From Chitinophaga hostae (GTDB lineage: Bacteria; Bacteroidota; Bacteroidia; Chitinophagales; Chitinophagaceae), in contig NZ_JAGTXB010000028.1 of assembly GCF_018224885.1 (NCBI RefSeq), positions 30,683 through 94,682 on the forward strand: DNA of 64,000 nt. Direction: 5' to 3'. The notes under the pieces were generated by a model. It searched no databases, was not told the DNA's origin, and saw only the letters and a list, made by a program, of their open reading frames with translations. Positions 54,497 through 62,756 of the stretch are shown piece by piece (the stretch's first letter is position 1; each line of letters opens with the position of its first letter). The translations under genes were made by a program, and so were the position numbers.

Positions 54497-55705
54497 ATGT
54501 TTCGCGCTGTCGTCTTTTTCCTATTATTCAGTACAACGGTTTTTGGCCAGATCAAAACCGGAGAAAAAGCATCGGATCTGCATATCACGCATTGGATATC
54601 GCAGGTGCCGGAAGATACTTCCCTGCGGGGGAAGTTCCTCGTGGTTGATTTCTGGGCCACCTGGTGCGCACCCTGCCTGGCCGGCATACCACATATGAAT
54701 GAACTGGCTGCCGCCAATAAAGATGTTCCCAACCTGGTATTCCTCGCTATGACAGATGAACGGGAAAGTAAGGTACGGCGCCTGCTTCAGAAAATACATT
54801 TCTCGGCCGCGGTTGTTGCTGATACCACCGCTCAAACATTTATCAATTATAAGATCAACTCGATCCCGTTTTGCTTACTGATAGATGATCACATGGAGGT
54901 AAAATGGGCGGGAGAGGGCGGAATGCTCACCAACGAGGCCATACAGGAATTTGTGCATCGAAAGCGGGTTACCGCGCCACAGCAAAAAAAAACGACCCTG
55001 TCGGCCACAACGCGTAACATGTATGATTCATTGCGGGCAGTCTATTATAAGGTGTTTGAAGACAGCAGCATAAAGAACTACTTCAACCTGGGCCCATTAC
55101 TGAATGAGCCATACGGCAGCCGGCTAAACCAGAGCGGTACCGGGTTTTATCACCAGGTGGTGGTGGGGAAGCCCATGCCGGATTTTATTGCGGAGCTATC
55201 CGGTGTGAGCACTGCCCGGATCGTATTGCCCCCCGCAATGCAGGGCGCTTATATTTCCTTTTGCTACAAGGGCGCCGGGAAAATGAAGGACAGCTCGATG
55301 CTGGCATACCTGATGCGGAAATTTGACCTGCAATCGACAGCCCGTGCCCAGTTACAGGAAGTGATTACGTTAGAAGTAACAGATACGGCACGGTTGTACA
55401 GCGATTTACCGGACCCCTCCTCGGGTATCAGCCGTCTTAGTACTGAAGACGGAATTATTTCCCTGCTTAATAACAACCTGCAGGCAATGGCAGGGGCGTT
55501 GCAGGATCATTTTGGCTGCCAGGTGATGCTCAAAGATGCGGCACAGTTTACACGCAATATCAACATGACACTAATGACAGCCGATTTCCCCAAACTACAG
55601 GCATCCCTGCTTACTTATGGTATTCAAGCAACAAAGCGAAAACAAACCCTGGAAGTGTATCATTTTGATTACAGCAGTAATGTATCAAACCCGCGGCTTC
55701 GCTAA
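54497..55705 (+). CDS. TlpA-like thioredoxin protein with extra C-terminal domain
   Basis: A 402-residue exported protein with a signal peptide ending near STTVFGQ. The thioredoxin domain (about 25-165) has VVDFWATWCAPCLAGIPHM, with the CAPC pair, and a cis-Pro loop INSIPFCLLID. The next about 130 residues are unassigned. The last about 80 residues (LQAMAGALQDHFGCQVMLKD ... IQATKRKQTLEVY) resemble a small STN-like or DUF3738-like fold seen in Bacteroidota TlpA-like proteins; that assignment is weak. The ATG at 54497 is preferred over a TTG at 54491. It overlaps the end of the convergent phosphoesterase gene by 21 bases. Confidence 0.8.
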   Translation: MFRAVVFFLLFSTTVFGQIKTGEKASDLHITHWISQVPEDTSLRGKFLVVDFWATWCAPCLAGIPHMNELAAANKDVPNLVFLAMTDERESKVRRLLQKIHFSAAVVADTTAQTFINYKINSIPFCLLIDDHMEVKWAGEGGMLTNEAIQEFVHRKRVTAPQQKKTTLSATTRNMYDSLRAVYYKVFEDSSIKNYFNLGPLLNEPYGSRLNQSGTGFYHQVVVGKPMPDFIAELSGVSTARIVLPPAMQGAYISFCYKGAGKMKDSSMLAYLMRKFDLQSTARAQLQEVITLEVTDTARLYSDLPDPSSGISRLSTEDGIISLLNNNLQAMAGALQDHFGCQVMLKDAAQFTRNINMTLMTADFPKLQASLLTYGIQATKRKQTLEVYHFDYSSNVSNPRLR

Positions 55706-56665
55706 CAGCATTACTTTGTGATCGCTGATGCTGGTGGGGAACCGGGCTTTTACCCTGTCTGGCACCGCATCCCGGTAAGTAGTGGTGCGACCTTCAATAT
55801 GCAGCCATCCGGACGGATCCAATGTTACAAAGGCATACAGCGCGTCTTTATAGTAATGTGCACCGGAGTTGGTGTATACGTAACTGGCGCTGTTAAGCAG
55901 GAAATAATGTACCCCGTTTCTTTCGCCATACCGGTCGTCATGATCATGACCCATGAATACGGCGGTTACCTGCGTGTTTTTACCCGCCCGTTTTGCAGCA
56001 AGATTAGCTTCATCAAATATCGCCAGGATTTCATCCGCGTTACCAATTTCCTGGAAAAAATCGCTCAGGAACACCGGCTGATGCATAAAAACAATAACGG
56101 GATACCTGGCTTCTGCGAGATCCTGTGTTAGCCATTCCAGCTGCGGTTTATCGGTAAAACTCCGCATGGGCGCAGGCAGCGGCCCCCAGTTGCTGTTGTT
56201 GTAGTCTACCAGTGTATGATCTTCCTGCCGCAGGAAATTTCTGTCCATCACCACAAAATGATAGCCGCCCTGGTCAAAGGAGTAATAGGGTTTCTCCATT
56301 CCCCACAACTGCATAATGGTGGCTTTGTCGCAAACATCCATATCATGATTACCCAGCACATGATATTTGGGTCCGCGAAACCGGTTCCATTCCGCCATGA
56401 TCCCTTCCGATTGCTTTGGCCGGCAGAAATCGCCGCATTGAATAATAAAGTCGGGCGATACTTTCATCACATCATCCATAAACGTTTTTAACCTGGTTAC
56501 TTCCGGTTTGCCAAACTGTAAATGATGTAAGTCGGAGATAATACCGATGCGTAGTTTTTTTGCGTCCTTCACCGCGGGATGAATAGGAACAGACCATGTG
56601 CGGCCGGCCATCAGCAAGCCTGCGCCGGACAGGCCTAAATTTTTCAGGAAACTGCTGCGTTTCAT
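55685..56665 (-). CDS. Exported metallophosphoesterase
   Basis: A 326-residue calcineurin-like phosphoesterase. It starts with a signal-like KRSSFLKNLGLSGAGLLMAG, without the twin Arg-Arg of a Tat signal. The metal motifs are GIISDLHHLQFG, IIQCGDFCRP, HVLGNHDMDV and VFMHQPVFLS, then FMGHDHDDRYG. It may hydrolyse phosphomonoesters, phosphodiesters or nucleotides. The ATG at 56665 is preferred over two further in-frame starts upstream, which have no family match. Confidence 0.9.
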   Translation of the reverse strand: MKRSSFLKNLGLSGAGLLMAGRTWSVPIHPAVKDAKKLRIGIISDLHHLQFGKPEVTRLKTFMDDVMKVSPDFIIQCGDFCRPKQSEGIMAEWNRFRGPKYHVLGNHDMDVCDKATIMQLWGMEKPYYSFDQGGYHFVVMDRNFLRQEDHTLVDYNNSNWGPLPAPMRSFTDKPQLEWLTQDLAEARYPVIVFMHQPVFLSDFFQEIGNADEILAIFDEANLAAKRAGKNTQVTAVFMGHDHDDRYGERNGVHYFLLNSASYVYTNSGAHYYKDALYAFVTLDPSGWLHIEGRTTTYRDAVPDRVKARFPTSISDHKVMLLAKPRV

Positions 56666-56750
56666 TGTCCACCAAGTTTTTTTGAAAGTAGTTATATTAT
56701 CCGGCATTTCCAATGAGCGGGATACAAAGTCTGCGCAAAACAAAAGATCT

Positions 56751-56758
56751 TATATTTG
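56751..56758 (+). promoter_or_regulatory. -7 box before the DUF2461 gene
   Basis: TATATTTG exactly matches TAnnTTTG and would start transcription about 18 bases before the ATG at 56782, in support of that start over the in-frame ATG at 56713. Confidence 0.5.
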
Positions 56759-56781
56759 CGGAGCTAAAATTACCAATCGAT

Positions 56782-57477
56782 ATGGCAAAGAAACAAAAGA
56801 CAACCGTAGGAATACATTCGTCCGGTTTTGATTTTTTAAATACGCTGAAACAGCACAATAACAGGGATTGGTTTAACGAACACAAAGCTGCCTTCCAGCA
56901 TGAGCAGGAGTTGGTGGAAGAATTTGCAGAAGCGTTACTCGGACAGCTCAGCACGCACGACCTGATAGAAACACCTTCCGGGAAAAAAAGCCTGTTCCGC
57001 ATTTACCGCGATACCCGTTTCTCCCATGATAAAACCCCTTACAAAACACATTGGAGCGGCAGCTTTAAGCGAGCCACCAAAAGCCGCAGAGGTGGATATT
57101 ATTTTCATATTGAGCCGGGCAACAGCTTTGTAGCCGGTGGTTTCTGGGGGCCTGTTCCGGAAGATCTGAAAAGGGTGAGGGATGATATTGCTTTTGATCC
57201 GGCGCCACTGAGAAAAATCCTGCGACGCAAATCATTTATCGCCACTTTTGAATCGTTGAAGGGAGAGCAGCTGAAAACCGCGCCCAAAGGCTTTGATGCC
57301 GATCATGAAGCCATTGACCTGTTGCGCTTTAAGCAGTACCTGCTGATCAGGCATTTTTCTGATGAAGAAGTGTTAAGTGAGCAGTTCCTGCAGATGGCTA
57401 ACCAGACGTTTAAAGAGATGCGCCCGTTTTTGGATTATATGAGCGAAGTGCTGACCATGGATGCCAACGGGGAATAG
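56782..57477 (+). CDS. DUF2461 family protein
   Basis: A 231-residue protein of the DUF2461 (TIGR02453-type) family, with LKQHNNRDWFNEHKAAFQHE near the start, LFRIYRDTRFSHDKTPYKTH and GGYYFHIEPGNSFVAGGFW. Function is unknown. The ATG at 56782 is chosen because the conserved part begins right after it and a -7 box lies just upstream. Confidence 0.9.
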   Translation: MAKKQKTTVGIHSSGFDFLNTLKQHNNRDWFNEHKAAFQHEQELVEEFAEALLGQLSTHDLIETPSGKKSLFRIYRDTRFSHDKTPYKTHWSGSFKRATKSRRGGYYFHIEPGNSFVAGGFWGPVPEDLKRVRDDIAFDPAPLRKILRRKSFIATFESLKGEQLKTAPKGFDADHEAIDLLRFKQYLLIRHFSDEEVLSEQFLQMANQTFKEMRPFLDYMSEVLTMDANGE

Positions 57478-57486
57478 ATACGAAAC

Positions 57487-57517
57487 AAAACCTCCACACG
57501 CCCGTTGTGAAGGTTTT
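57487..57517. terminator. Bidirectional terminator-like hairpin
   Basis: AAAACCTCCACA (57487-57498) pairs with TGTGAAGGTTTT (57506-57517) with one mismatch, between the DUF2461 gene and the convergent SRPBCC gene. Confidence 0.65.
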
Positions 57518-57543
57518 GATACCCGATTGCTGCATTAGAATTT

Positions 57544-58074
57544 TTATACTGACTGAATCCGTTCGTTATAAACTTTCTCCAGCACCATATGGCTTTTCCA
57601 AAAACCTTCCGGCGTTCTGCCTTCCAGGTTGGCAATTAGTATGTCCACATGGTTATGCCAGCCGCTCGCCATGCTTACCTGTACTTCTTTGCGTGGGCTC
57701 ATATTGCGATGGGTGAGCGTCAGCAACACCCGGTCGGCCTGCTCTTTCAGCTCAAAGGTTACCTCCGACTGATCTTCCCAGGTAAATGCCAGCAGGTGAG
57801 GGGCATTGATTTTTGTGACAGTACCGGTGAAGTGATGTCCATCTTTCATATCCTTATACTTTTCAGGAATAGGATCGGGGTGGGGACTCAGATCCTGGTG
57901 ACGAAAGTATAAGTCTACTTTTCCTCCTTCGAAAGGTTCCAGTTCTCCCGATGCCAGCCACTTGCCACGTTTTTCTGATTCCGTGAGGTAGGCCCATACT
58001 TTGGTGATGGGACCAGGCAATGAGCGTTCGAACCGGATGGTGCCCGGCGCGGTGATTGTTCCGTATTTTTCCAT
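57544..58074 (-). CDS. SRPBCC (AHSA1-like) protein, third gene of the ArsR operon
   Basis: A 176-residue START/Bet v1-type protein with IRFERSLPGPITKVWAYLTE, GKWLASGELEPFEGGKV and VTFELKEQADRVLLTLTHRN, like activator of Hsp90 ATPase 1 family members. It is 28 bases after the second SRPBCC gene. ArsR-SRPBCC operons are widespread; their physiological ligands are mostly unknown. Confidence 0.9.
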   Translation of the reverse strand: MEKYGTITAPGTIRFERSLPGPITKVWAYLTESEKRGKWLASGELEPFEGGKVDLYFRHQDLSPHPDPIPEKYKDMKDGHHFTGTVTKINAPHLLAFTWEDQSEVTFELKEQADRVLLTLTHRNMSPRKEVQVSMASGWHNHVDILIANLEGRTPEGFWKSHMVLEKVYNERIQSV

Positions 58075-58102
58075 GAAATGTGATTTGGGTGTTAGATAAA
58101 TG

Positions 58103-58573
58103 CTATTTATGACCGCCCGCCGCGGGTGGAAATTTATCGGCGATAAGGTTCAGGTGAATGCCGTGTTCGAGATAAGCTTTTAAGCCATCCAGCACAGTGG
58201 TAAATCCACCGGTGGAATCATTGATCTTGCTGATCAGTTCATCGCCCTGTTCGGTGAATCCGTAGTTGCGGATCACCACGTAGGTAGTGCCATCTCCCAT
58301 ATCCTGGAACATAAAGTCTACCGCGGTGGCAGGCTCGCCCCAGTCGATCGATATTTTTTTGTTGGGAATAATTTCTTTTACCACAGCTTTCGCGGACACA
58401 TTATACATCTCCCATTCCCAGGTCACCGTTTTGCCCGCTGCCAGTTTATCGCTGCCTTTTGTAAACCAGAAATGTTTGGTGACTGCCGGGTCAATAAAAG
58501 CTTCAAAAACGGTGCTGACGGGCTTTCTGATCAGCATCTGTGTTTCTACCCCGGGTGTTTTTTTTGCTGCCAT
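58103..58573 (-). CDS. SRPBCC (AHSA1-like) protein, second gene of the ArsR operon
   Basis: A 156-residue SRPBCC domain protein. ETQMLIRKPVSTVFEAFIDP, KHFWFTKGSDKLAAGKTVTW and DWGEPATAVDFMFQDMGDGT follow the family, which binds hydrophobic molecules. It starts 31 bases after the ArsR gene. Confidence 0.9.
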   Translation of the reverse strand: MAAKKTPGVETQMLIRKPVSTVFEAFIDPAVTKHFWFTKGSDKLAAGKTVTWEWEMYNVSAKAVVKEIIPNKKISIDWGEPATAVDFMFQDMGDGTTYVVIRNYGFTEQGDELISKINDSTGGFTTVLDGLKAYLEHGIHLNLIADKFPPAAGGHK

Positions 58574-58604
58574 CTTACATTATTTATTACTGATTGGTAA
58601 ATGT

Positions 58605-58919
58605 TTAGTCGGATTCGTTCAACAAATTTTCGAGTGCATCCAGCCTGCTGCTCCAGAAGCTGCGGTATTGTTCCGCCCATTGAGCTACTTCTTCCAATGC
58701 CTTGAAATTGGCGCTGCAATGGCGCTCCCTTCCCTGTTTTATCATTACTACCAGCCCGCATTCTGTAAGTATGCGCATATGCTTGGATATGGCCGGTTGA
58801 CTCATGTTAAAATTATCCGCCACTGTGTTCAGGGTTTGCGTCTGCTTCGCCAGTAATCCTATGATCGCCCGCCTGGTAGGGTCGGCAATCGCCTGAAACA
58901 CATCTCTTCTTGCTTTCAT
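58605..58919 (-). CDS. ArsR family regulator without metal site
   Basis: A 104-residue winged-helix repressor: FQAIADPTRRAIIGLLAKQT, NFNMSQPAISKHMRILTECG (recognition helix), and VVMIKQGRERHCSAN (wing). There are no Cys pairs for metal binding, so it belongs to the non-metal ArsR group often linked to SRPBCC genes. It should bind the two palindromes in its own promoter (58939-58985) and thus repress the operon. Confidence 0.92.
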   Translation of the reverse strand: MKARRDVFQAIADPTRRAIIGLLAKQTQTLNTVADNFNMSQPAISKHMRILTECGLVVMIKQGRERHCSANFKALEEVAQWAEQYRSFWSSRLDALENLLNESD

Positions 58920-58938
58920 TTCACTTTGCTATTTATGA

Positions 58939-58990
58939 TATATAACCATTTGGTTTAGTAAAACTATATATAACCATTTGGTTTACCAAA
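58939..58990 (-). promoter_or_regulatory. ArsR promoter and twin operators
   Basis: Two identical 19-bp copies of TATATAACCATTTGGTTTA lie at 58939-58957 and 58967-58985 (28 bp apart), each with AACCA-TT-TGGTT symmetry. On the minus strand TTTG (58990-58987), 20 bases and TAGTTTTA (58966-58959) form the promoter, with one operator in the spacer and one at the start site. The divergent kinase gene may be affected too. Confidence 0.9.
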
Positions 58991-59014
58991 TTTTTTTTCA
59001 AACGGATAGGGCAT

Positions 59015-59022
59015 TATTTTTG
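59015..59022 (+). promoter_or_regulatory. -7 box of the histidine kinase operon
   Basis: TATTTTTG matches TAnnTTTG, 26 bases before the ATG at 59049; the upstream element is TTTT at 20-base spacing. Confidence 0.5.
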
Positions 59023-59048
59023 AAACAAACGCGCATCAATTCACCTGC

Positions 59049-61082
59049 ATGTTTACCCGCTACCAACGCATACCATTCTTTATTGTACCGTTGCTGATGA
59101 TCCTTGTTGTCATTGGCAGCCACCAAAGTTATGCCCAGTCTAATCTTGCCGGCAAACGGGACAGTTTGCTCCGGCTGTTAAAAACGCAAAAGGACACTGC
59201 CCGCGGCTTTACGCTGCTGCGCCTGGCAGATAACACCCTGCGTACCGCCAACGGCAGGGATACCCTGGCAGTGCTGTATGCACAGGAAGCGTATAGGATT
59301 TTCAACAAAAGCAATAATGGCTTCGGCATGGCCTGGGCAAAATTTGAGGAAGGCACGGCCTACATGGATATGCGGCAGCTGGACCGCGCATTGCCCTTAC
59401 TCACCGCCGCTAAAGAGATCCCGATCAGTGACACCGTGAAAAGAAAGAACGAACTGCTGGGCACCATCTGGAACCAGATTGCGGTGGTATATGATGACCA
59501 GGGCAACGCGGCCTTGTCGACCGATATCATGATGGAAAAAGCGCTGCCCTATTTCGAAGCCGCAAAAGATGAACGGAACATCGCTTTCACCAGCGCTTCA
59601 CTGGCCACCACCTTTCTTAATTTCAAACAATACGAAAAAGCCATCAGCTATTATAAAAAAGAATTGATCGATTATAAAGGACCCAAAAAAGAAAGCTATT
59701 TCGCAGTAGATTACAGTCGCCTCGCTTTTTGTTTAACAGAACTGAAACGATACGCGGAAGCCCGGCCCTTCCTCGATTCGGCCGAAATGATCCTGCAGGA
59801 ATATCCGGTGTCCTATCCGTGGATGAAATACCATTATGCCAACGCCAACTGGCATCACCGCCAGGGCATAGAACAAAAAGCCCTGCAGCAATACAATGCT
59901 GCGCTGCAGGTGGCGGACAGCATCCACGATAAATACAACACGGTTAATATTCTCTTTGGAAAATATGAGGTGTTTTATGCCTTGAAAAAATACGACAGCG
60001 CCAGGACTACCGCTTACGGTATTTATCATATCAACCTCGCATTGCAGGACACCGTAGCATTAGACAGGGTAGGCATTTACAAGGTATTGTATGAATCGGA
60101 AAAAGCCACGGGAAACAATACTGCCGCACTCCAATGGCTGGAACGTTATTCGGGTTTGGCCGATACCATTCACAAAAGAGAGGAGCAGGTAAAACTAAAC
60201 GACCTGGAAGAAAAATACCAGGCCCAAAAGAAAGAAGGAACGATCCTGAAATTACAAAACAGGTCGAGACAACAGCAGATCACGCTGGACAGGGCGCGGT
60301 TAACTGCGGTGTTGCTCATCGGCGCTTTGCTGATAGCGGGCCTGTTGCTGGTTATCTTTGCCGTGCTGGCGCGCAATAGGAAAAAGAACGCTGAACAGTT
60401 GGCCATCATGCACCGGCACCAATCGCAGCAACAGGAAAATGAAAAACAGCTGATGGTATATAATGCCATGCTGGAAGGACAGGAGAAGGAGCGCAGCCGG
60501 TTATCGTCCGATCTGCACGACGGACTGGGCGGGATGTTGAGCGGTATCAACCTGAAATTGCAATCCCTTTCGGATATATTGCCCGGCGCTTCGCAGGCGT
60601 TGCAACCGCTGGCCTTTCAAATGGGCGATGCCGTAAAAGAGCTGCGGCGAATTGCGCATAACATGATGCCGGAGAACCTCCTGCGGTTCGGGTTAACGGA
60701 AGCGCTGAAAGATCTGTGTGAACGGCTGCAAACGCCGCAAACCCGTATTGTATTTTATGCTGCCGGTATCAGCGGGGATATGCCACAGCAGGAACAGCTG
60801 GCGATCTACCGGATCATACAGGAGCTGCTGGGAAATGCTTTGAAATATGCGGCCGCCACAGAAATTATGGTACAATGCATACAAAATGGAGAGGAATGCA
60901 GTATTACCGTGGAAGACAATGGCGCCGGATTTGATGCGGAAGCCGCCGCCGCGCAGCAGGGCGTGGGATTATTGAATGTAAGAAACAGAACAAAATATCT
61001 GCGGGGCAGTATGGAAATACATTCGGCCATGGCCACAGGTACCAGTATTCAAATCAATTTAATGGTGAGCAGTTATGCCTGA
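59049..61082 (+). CDS. TPR-containing sensor histidine kinase (NarL-type system)
   Basis: A 677-residue kinase. A signal peptide/first membrane segment (about 5-25) is followed by a TPR-rich periplasmic part (about 35-390), with repeats such as FLNFKQYEKAISYYKKEL. A membrane segment (about 417-438, LLIGALLIAGLLLVIFAVLA), a coiled coil, and the HisKA_3 phospho-acceptor H490 (DLHDGLGGMLSGI) follow. The HATPase_c has ELLGNALKYAAA and VEDNGAGFD. The stop overlaps the response regulator by 8 bases. Confidence 0.94.
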   Translation: MFTRYQRIPFFIVPLLMILVVIGSHQSYAQSNLAGKRDSLLRLLKTQKDTARGFTLLRLADNTLRTANGRDTLAVLYAQEAYRIFNKSNNGFGMAWAKFEEGTAYMDMRQLDRALPLLTAAKEIPISDTVKRKNELLGTIWNQIAVVYDDQGNAALSTDIMMEKALPYFEAAKDERNIAFTSASLATTFLNFKQYEKAISYYKKELIDYKGPKKESYFAVDYSRLAFCLTELKRYAEARPFLDSAEMILQEYPVSYPWMKYHYANANWHHRQGIEQKALQQYNAALQVADSIHDKYNTVNILFGKYEVFYALKKYDSARTTAYGIYHINLALQDTVALDRVGIYKVLYESEKATGNNTAALQWLERYSGLADTIHKREEQVKLNDLEEKYQAQKKEGTILKLQNRSRQQQITLDRARLTAVLLIGALLIAGLLLVIFAVLARNRKKNAEQLAIMHRHQSQQQENEKQLMVYNAMLEGQEKERSRLSSDLHDGLGGMLSGINLKLQSLSDILPGASQALQPLAFQMGDAVKELRRIAHNMMPENLLRFGLTEALKDLCERLQTPQTRIVFYAAGISGDMPQQEQLAIYRIIQELLGNALKYAAATEIMVQCIQNGEECSITVEDNGAGFDAEAAAAQQGVGLLNVRNRTKYLRGSMEIHSAMATGTSIQINLMVSSYA

Positions 61083-61704
61083 TGCAATACAACTTTTATT
61101 GGTGGATGATCATCCGATGGTGCTGGAAGGCCTCCGGTCACTGTTACGGCTATATGAAGATATCAATATCGCGGGATCCTTCACCAATGGACCAGATGCC
61201 CTGGCTTTCCTGGAAAGCCATACCGCCGATGTGGTGTTGCTGGACATCAATTTGCCCGGTATGAATGGGTTTGAGCTTTGTAAATCTTTAAGAAAAAAAT
61301 ATCCGGCTGTAAAGGTCATCGCGCTCAGTACCCATACAGAGCGGAGTATGATCACCCGCATGCTGCAGAACGGGGCCGTCGGTTTTTTATCAAAAAGCAG
61401 CAGTGCGGTTGAACTCGCCGACGCCATCAGGGCAGTGCAACGAAACGGGATTTACCTCGGACAGGAAATACAACAGGGGATGGGTACACCGGCTGCCGCC
61501 ACCACATCATTGCCGCATCTTACCCGCCGGGAAAAAGAAGTGCTTGCACTGGTTGCTGCCGGTAAAAGTACACAGCAGATCGGGGAGGCGCTGTTTATCA
61601 GCTTTCTCACCGCCGAAACACATCGCCGGAATATCATGCAGAAATTTGAGGTCAGCAATGTTGCCGCGCTGATCAAACTCGCGGTAGACAACGGTTTGGT
61701 ATAA
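61075..61704 (+). CDS. NarL/LuxR-type response regulator
   Basis: A 209-residue regulator. The receiver has D57 (VVLLDINLPGMNG) as phospho-acceptor, acidic D11-D12 and Thr/Lys positions (ALSTHTE; GFLSKSS). A LuxR HTH closes it (HLTRREKEVLALVAAGKSTQ ... AETHRRNIMQKF). It pairs with the overlapping kinase gene. Targets are unknown; the putative metalloprotease gene follows 118 bases downstream. Confidence 0.95.
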   Translation: MPDAIQLLLVDDHPMVLEGLRSLLRLYEDINIAGSFTNGPDALAFLESHTADVVLLDINLPGMNGFELCKSLRKKYPAVKVIALSTHTERSMITRMLQNGAVGFLSKSSSAVELADAIRAVQRNGIYLGQEIQQGMGTPAAATTSLPHLTRREKEVLALVAAGKSTQQIGEALFISFLTAETHRRNIMQKFEVSNVAALIKLAVDNGLV

Positions 61705-61822
61705 CATCTCCCATGATATACCTGGAAACAGGTAGATCGCGAAATACCGGATTTTTCCGATTGTCCGGCGCTGACGTTTTCTGTTCCTTTGTGTCATTCT
61801 TTATTAAAAACCGGAGGTTCAG

Positions 61823-62662
61823 ATGAAAAACAACGTGATACTGCTTGCTGCCGTGGCGCTGATAGCCGGCTTCTCCGGCTGCAGCAAAAAAGATAACCCC
61901 GCACCACAAAAACCTACGAAAGATATGGCCGGCTGCCAGGGCTATGCATCCGGCTACGCCAATTCCGGCATAGTAGGAGCCGCCAATACATTCGATTTTA
62001 AGATCTCACAAAACAACCAGTTCTTCGCGGAAGAAGTAGGTATACAAAGAGGCTTCTGGAATGGCATCCCCGCCGAAGTGCATGTATTATACGAACCTGC
62101 GGAAGACTACCGTAATGCTTACGCCAGCCCGGATGGAAAAATTCTTTTCGGATACGAAATGTTCTATTACCTGGTGCGGTCGTTCAGCAAAATATCGGGC
62201 AGCAACAACTTGTCGCCCTTGCCGGTCGACGGTGTGCTGGCGCATGAATGGGGCCACCGGGTACAGTTTACGGTAGGGTGGAACGACTATACCAAACCAT
62301 CTTACCGGGAACTGGAAGCGGATTTCTTTTCGGGGTATTATATGGGCTTAGCCAAGCAATGGTTGTGGGGACAAATACAAACCTACTACAACGCTATTTA
62401 CGCATCGGGCGACTACTACTATAACTCCCCCGATCATCACGGTACACCGCAGCAACGGCTGAATGCAGCTTATGCAGGTCTTACCACCGCTGTGTACGAA
62501 CTTAATAACAACGTGCATTATACGTACAACCAGCTGCACAGCATTTTTAACCAGAAAGTACATGATGAAATAGGTGCGAGAAAAAGTTCAGTATTCCCGG
62601 AAGTCGTGTATCCCAAAAATCTTGATAAGGAAAAGATAAAACAGTTGTATCCTACTTTGTGA
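61823..62662 (+). CDS. Putative zinc metalloprotease lipoprotein
   Basis: A 279-residue lipoprotein; the lipobox is IAGFSGC (Cys20). The zincin motif HEWGH is at residues 141-145 (LAHEWGHRVQF), with a likely third ligand in RELEADFFSGYYMG near residue 165, as in neutral zinc metallopeptidases. A strong GGAGG ribosome site lies 6 bases before the ATG, unusual for Bacteroidota. Surface-exposed peptidase activity is probable but unproven. Confidence 0.8.
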   Translation: MKNNVILLAAVALIAGFSGCSKKDNPAPQKPTKDMAGCQGYASGYANSGIVGAANTFDFKISQNNQFFAEEVGIQRGFWNGIPAEVHVLYEPAEDYRNAYASPDGKILFGYEMFYYLVRSFSKISGSNNLSPLPVDGVLAHEWGHRVQFTVGWNDYTKPSYRELEADFFSGYYMGLAKQWLWGQIQTYYNAIYASGDYYYNSPDHHGTPQQRLNAAYAGLTTAVYELNNNVHYTYNQLHSIFNQKVHDEIGARKSSVFPEVVYPKNLDKEKIKQLYPTL

Positions 62663-62677
62663 CCCTGGTGGAAAAGG

Positions 62678-62704
62678 CATCACGGCAGCGAACCTGCTGT
62701 GATG
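62678..62704. terminator. Terminator-like hairpin after the metalloprotease gene
   Basis: CATCACGGCAG (62678-62688) pairs with CTGCTGTGATG (62694-62704), with one G-T pair, and GTGG/CCAC may extend it outside. There is no T run, so it is only a probable terminator between convergent genes. Confidence 0.45.
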
Positions 62705-62756
62705 GCCAACCACTAAAGCGGCTGTCCCCCAAAAAAATGCAGCAAACACCAGGTAT

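Noticed and set aside
61719..61734. TACCTGGAAACAGGTA hairpin after the response regulator
   Set aside because: Stem of 6 bp and no T run; too weak to call a terminator.
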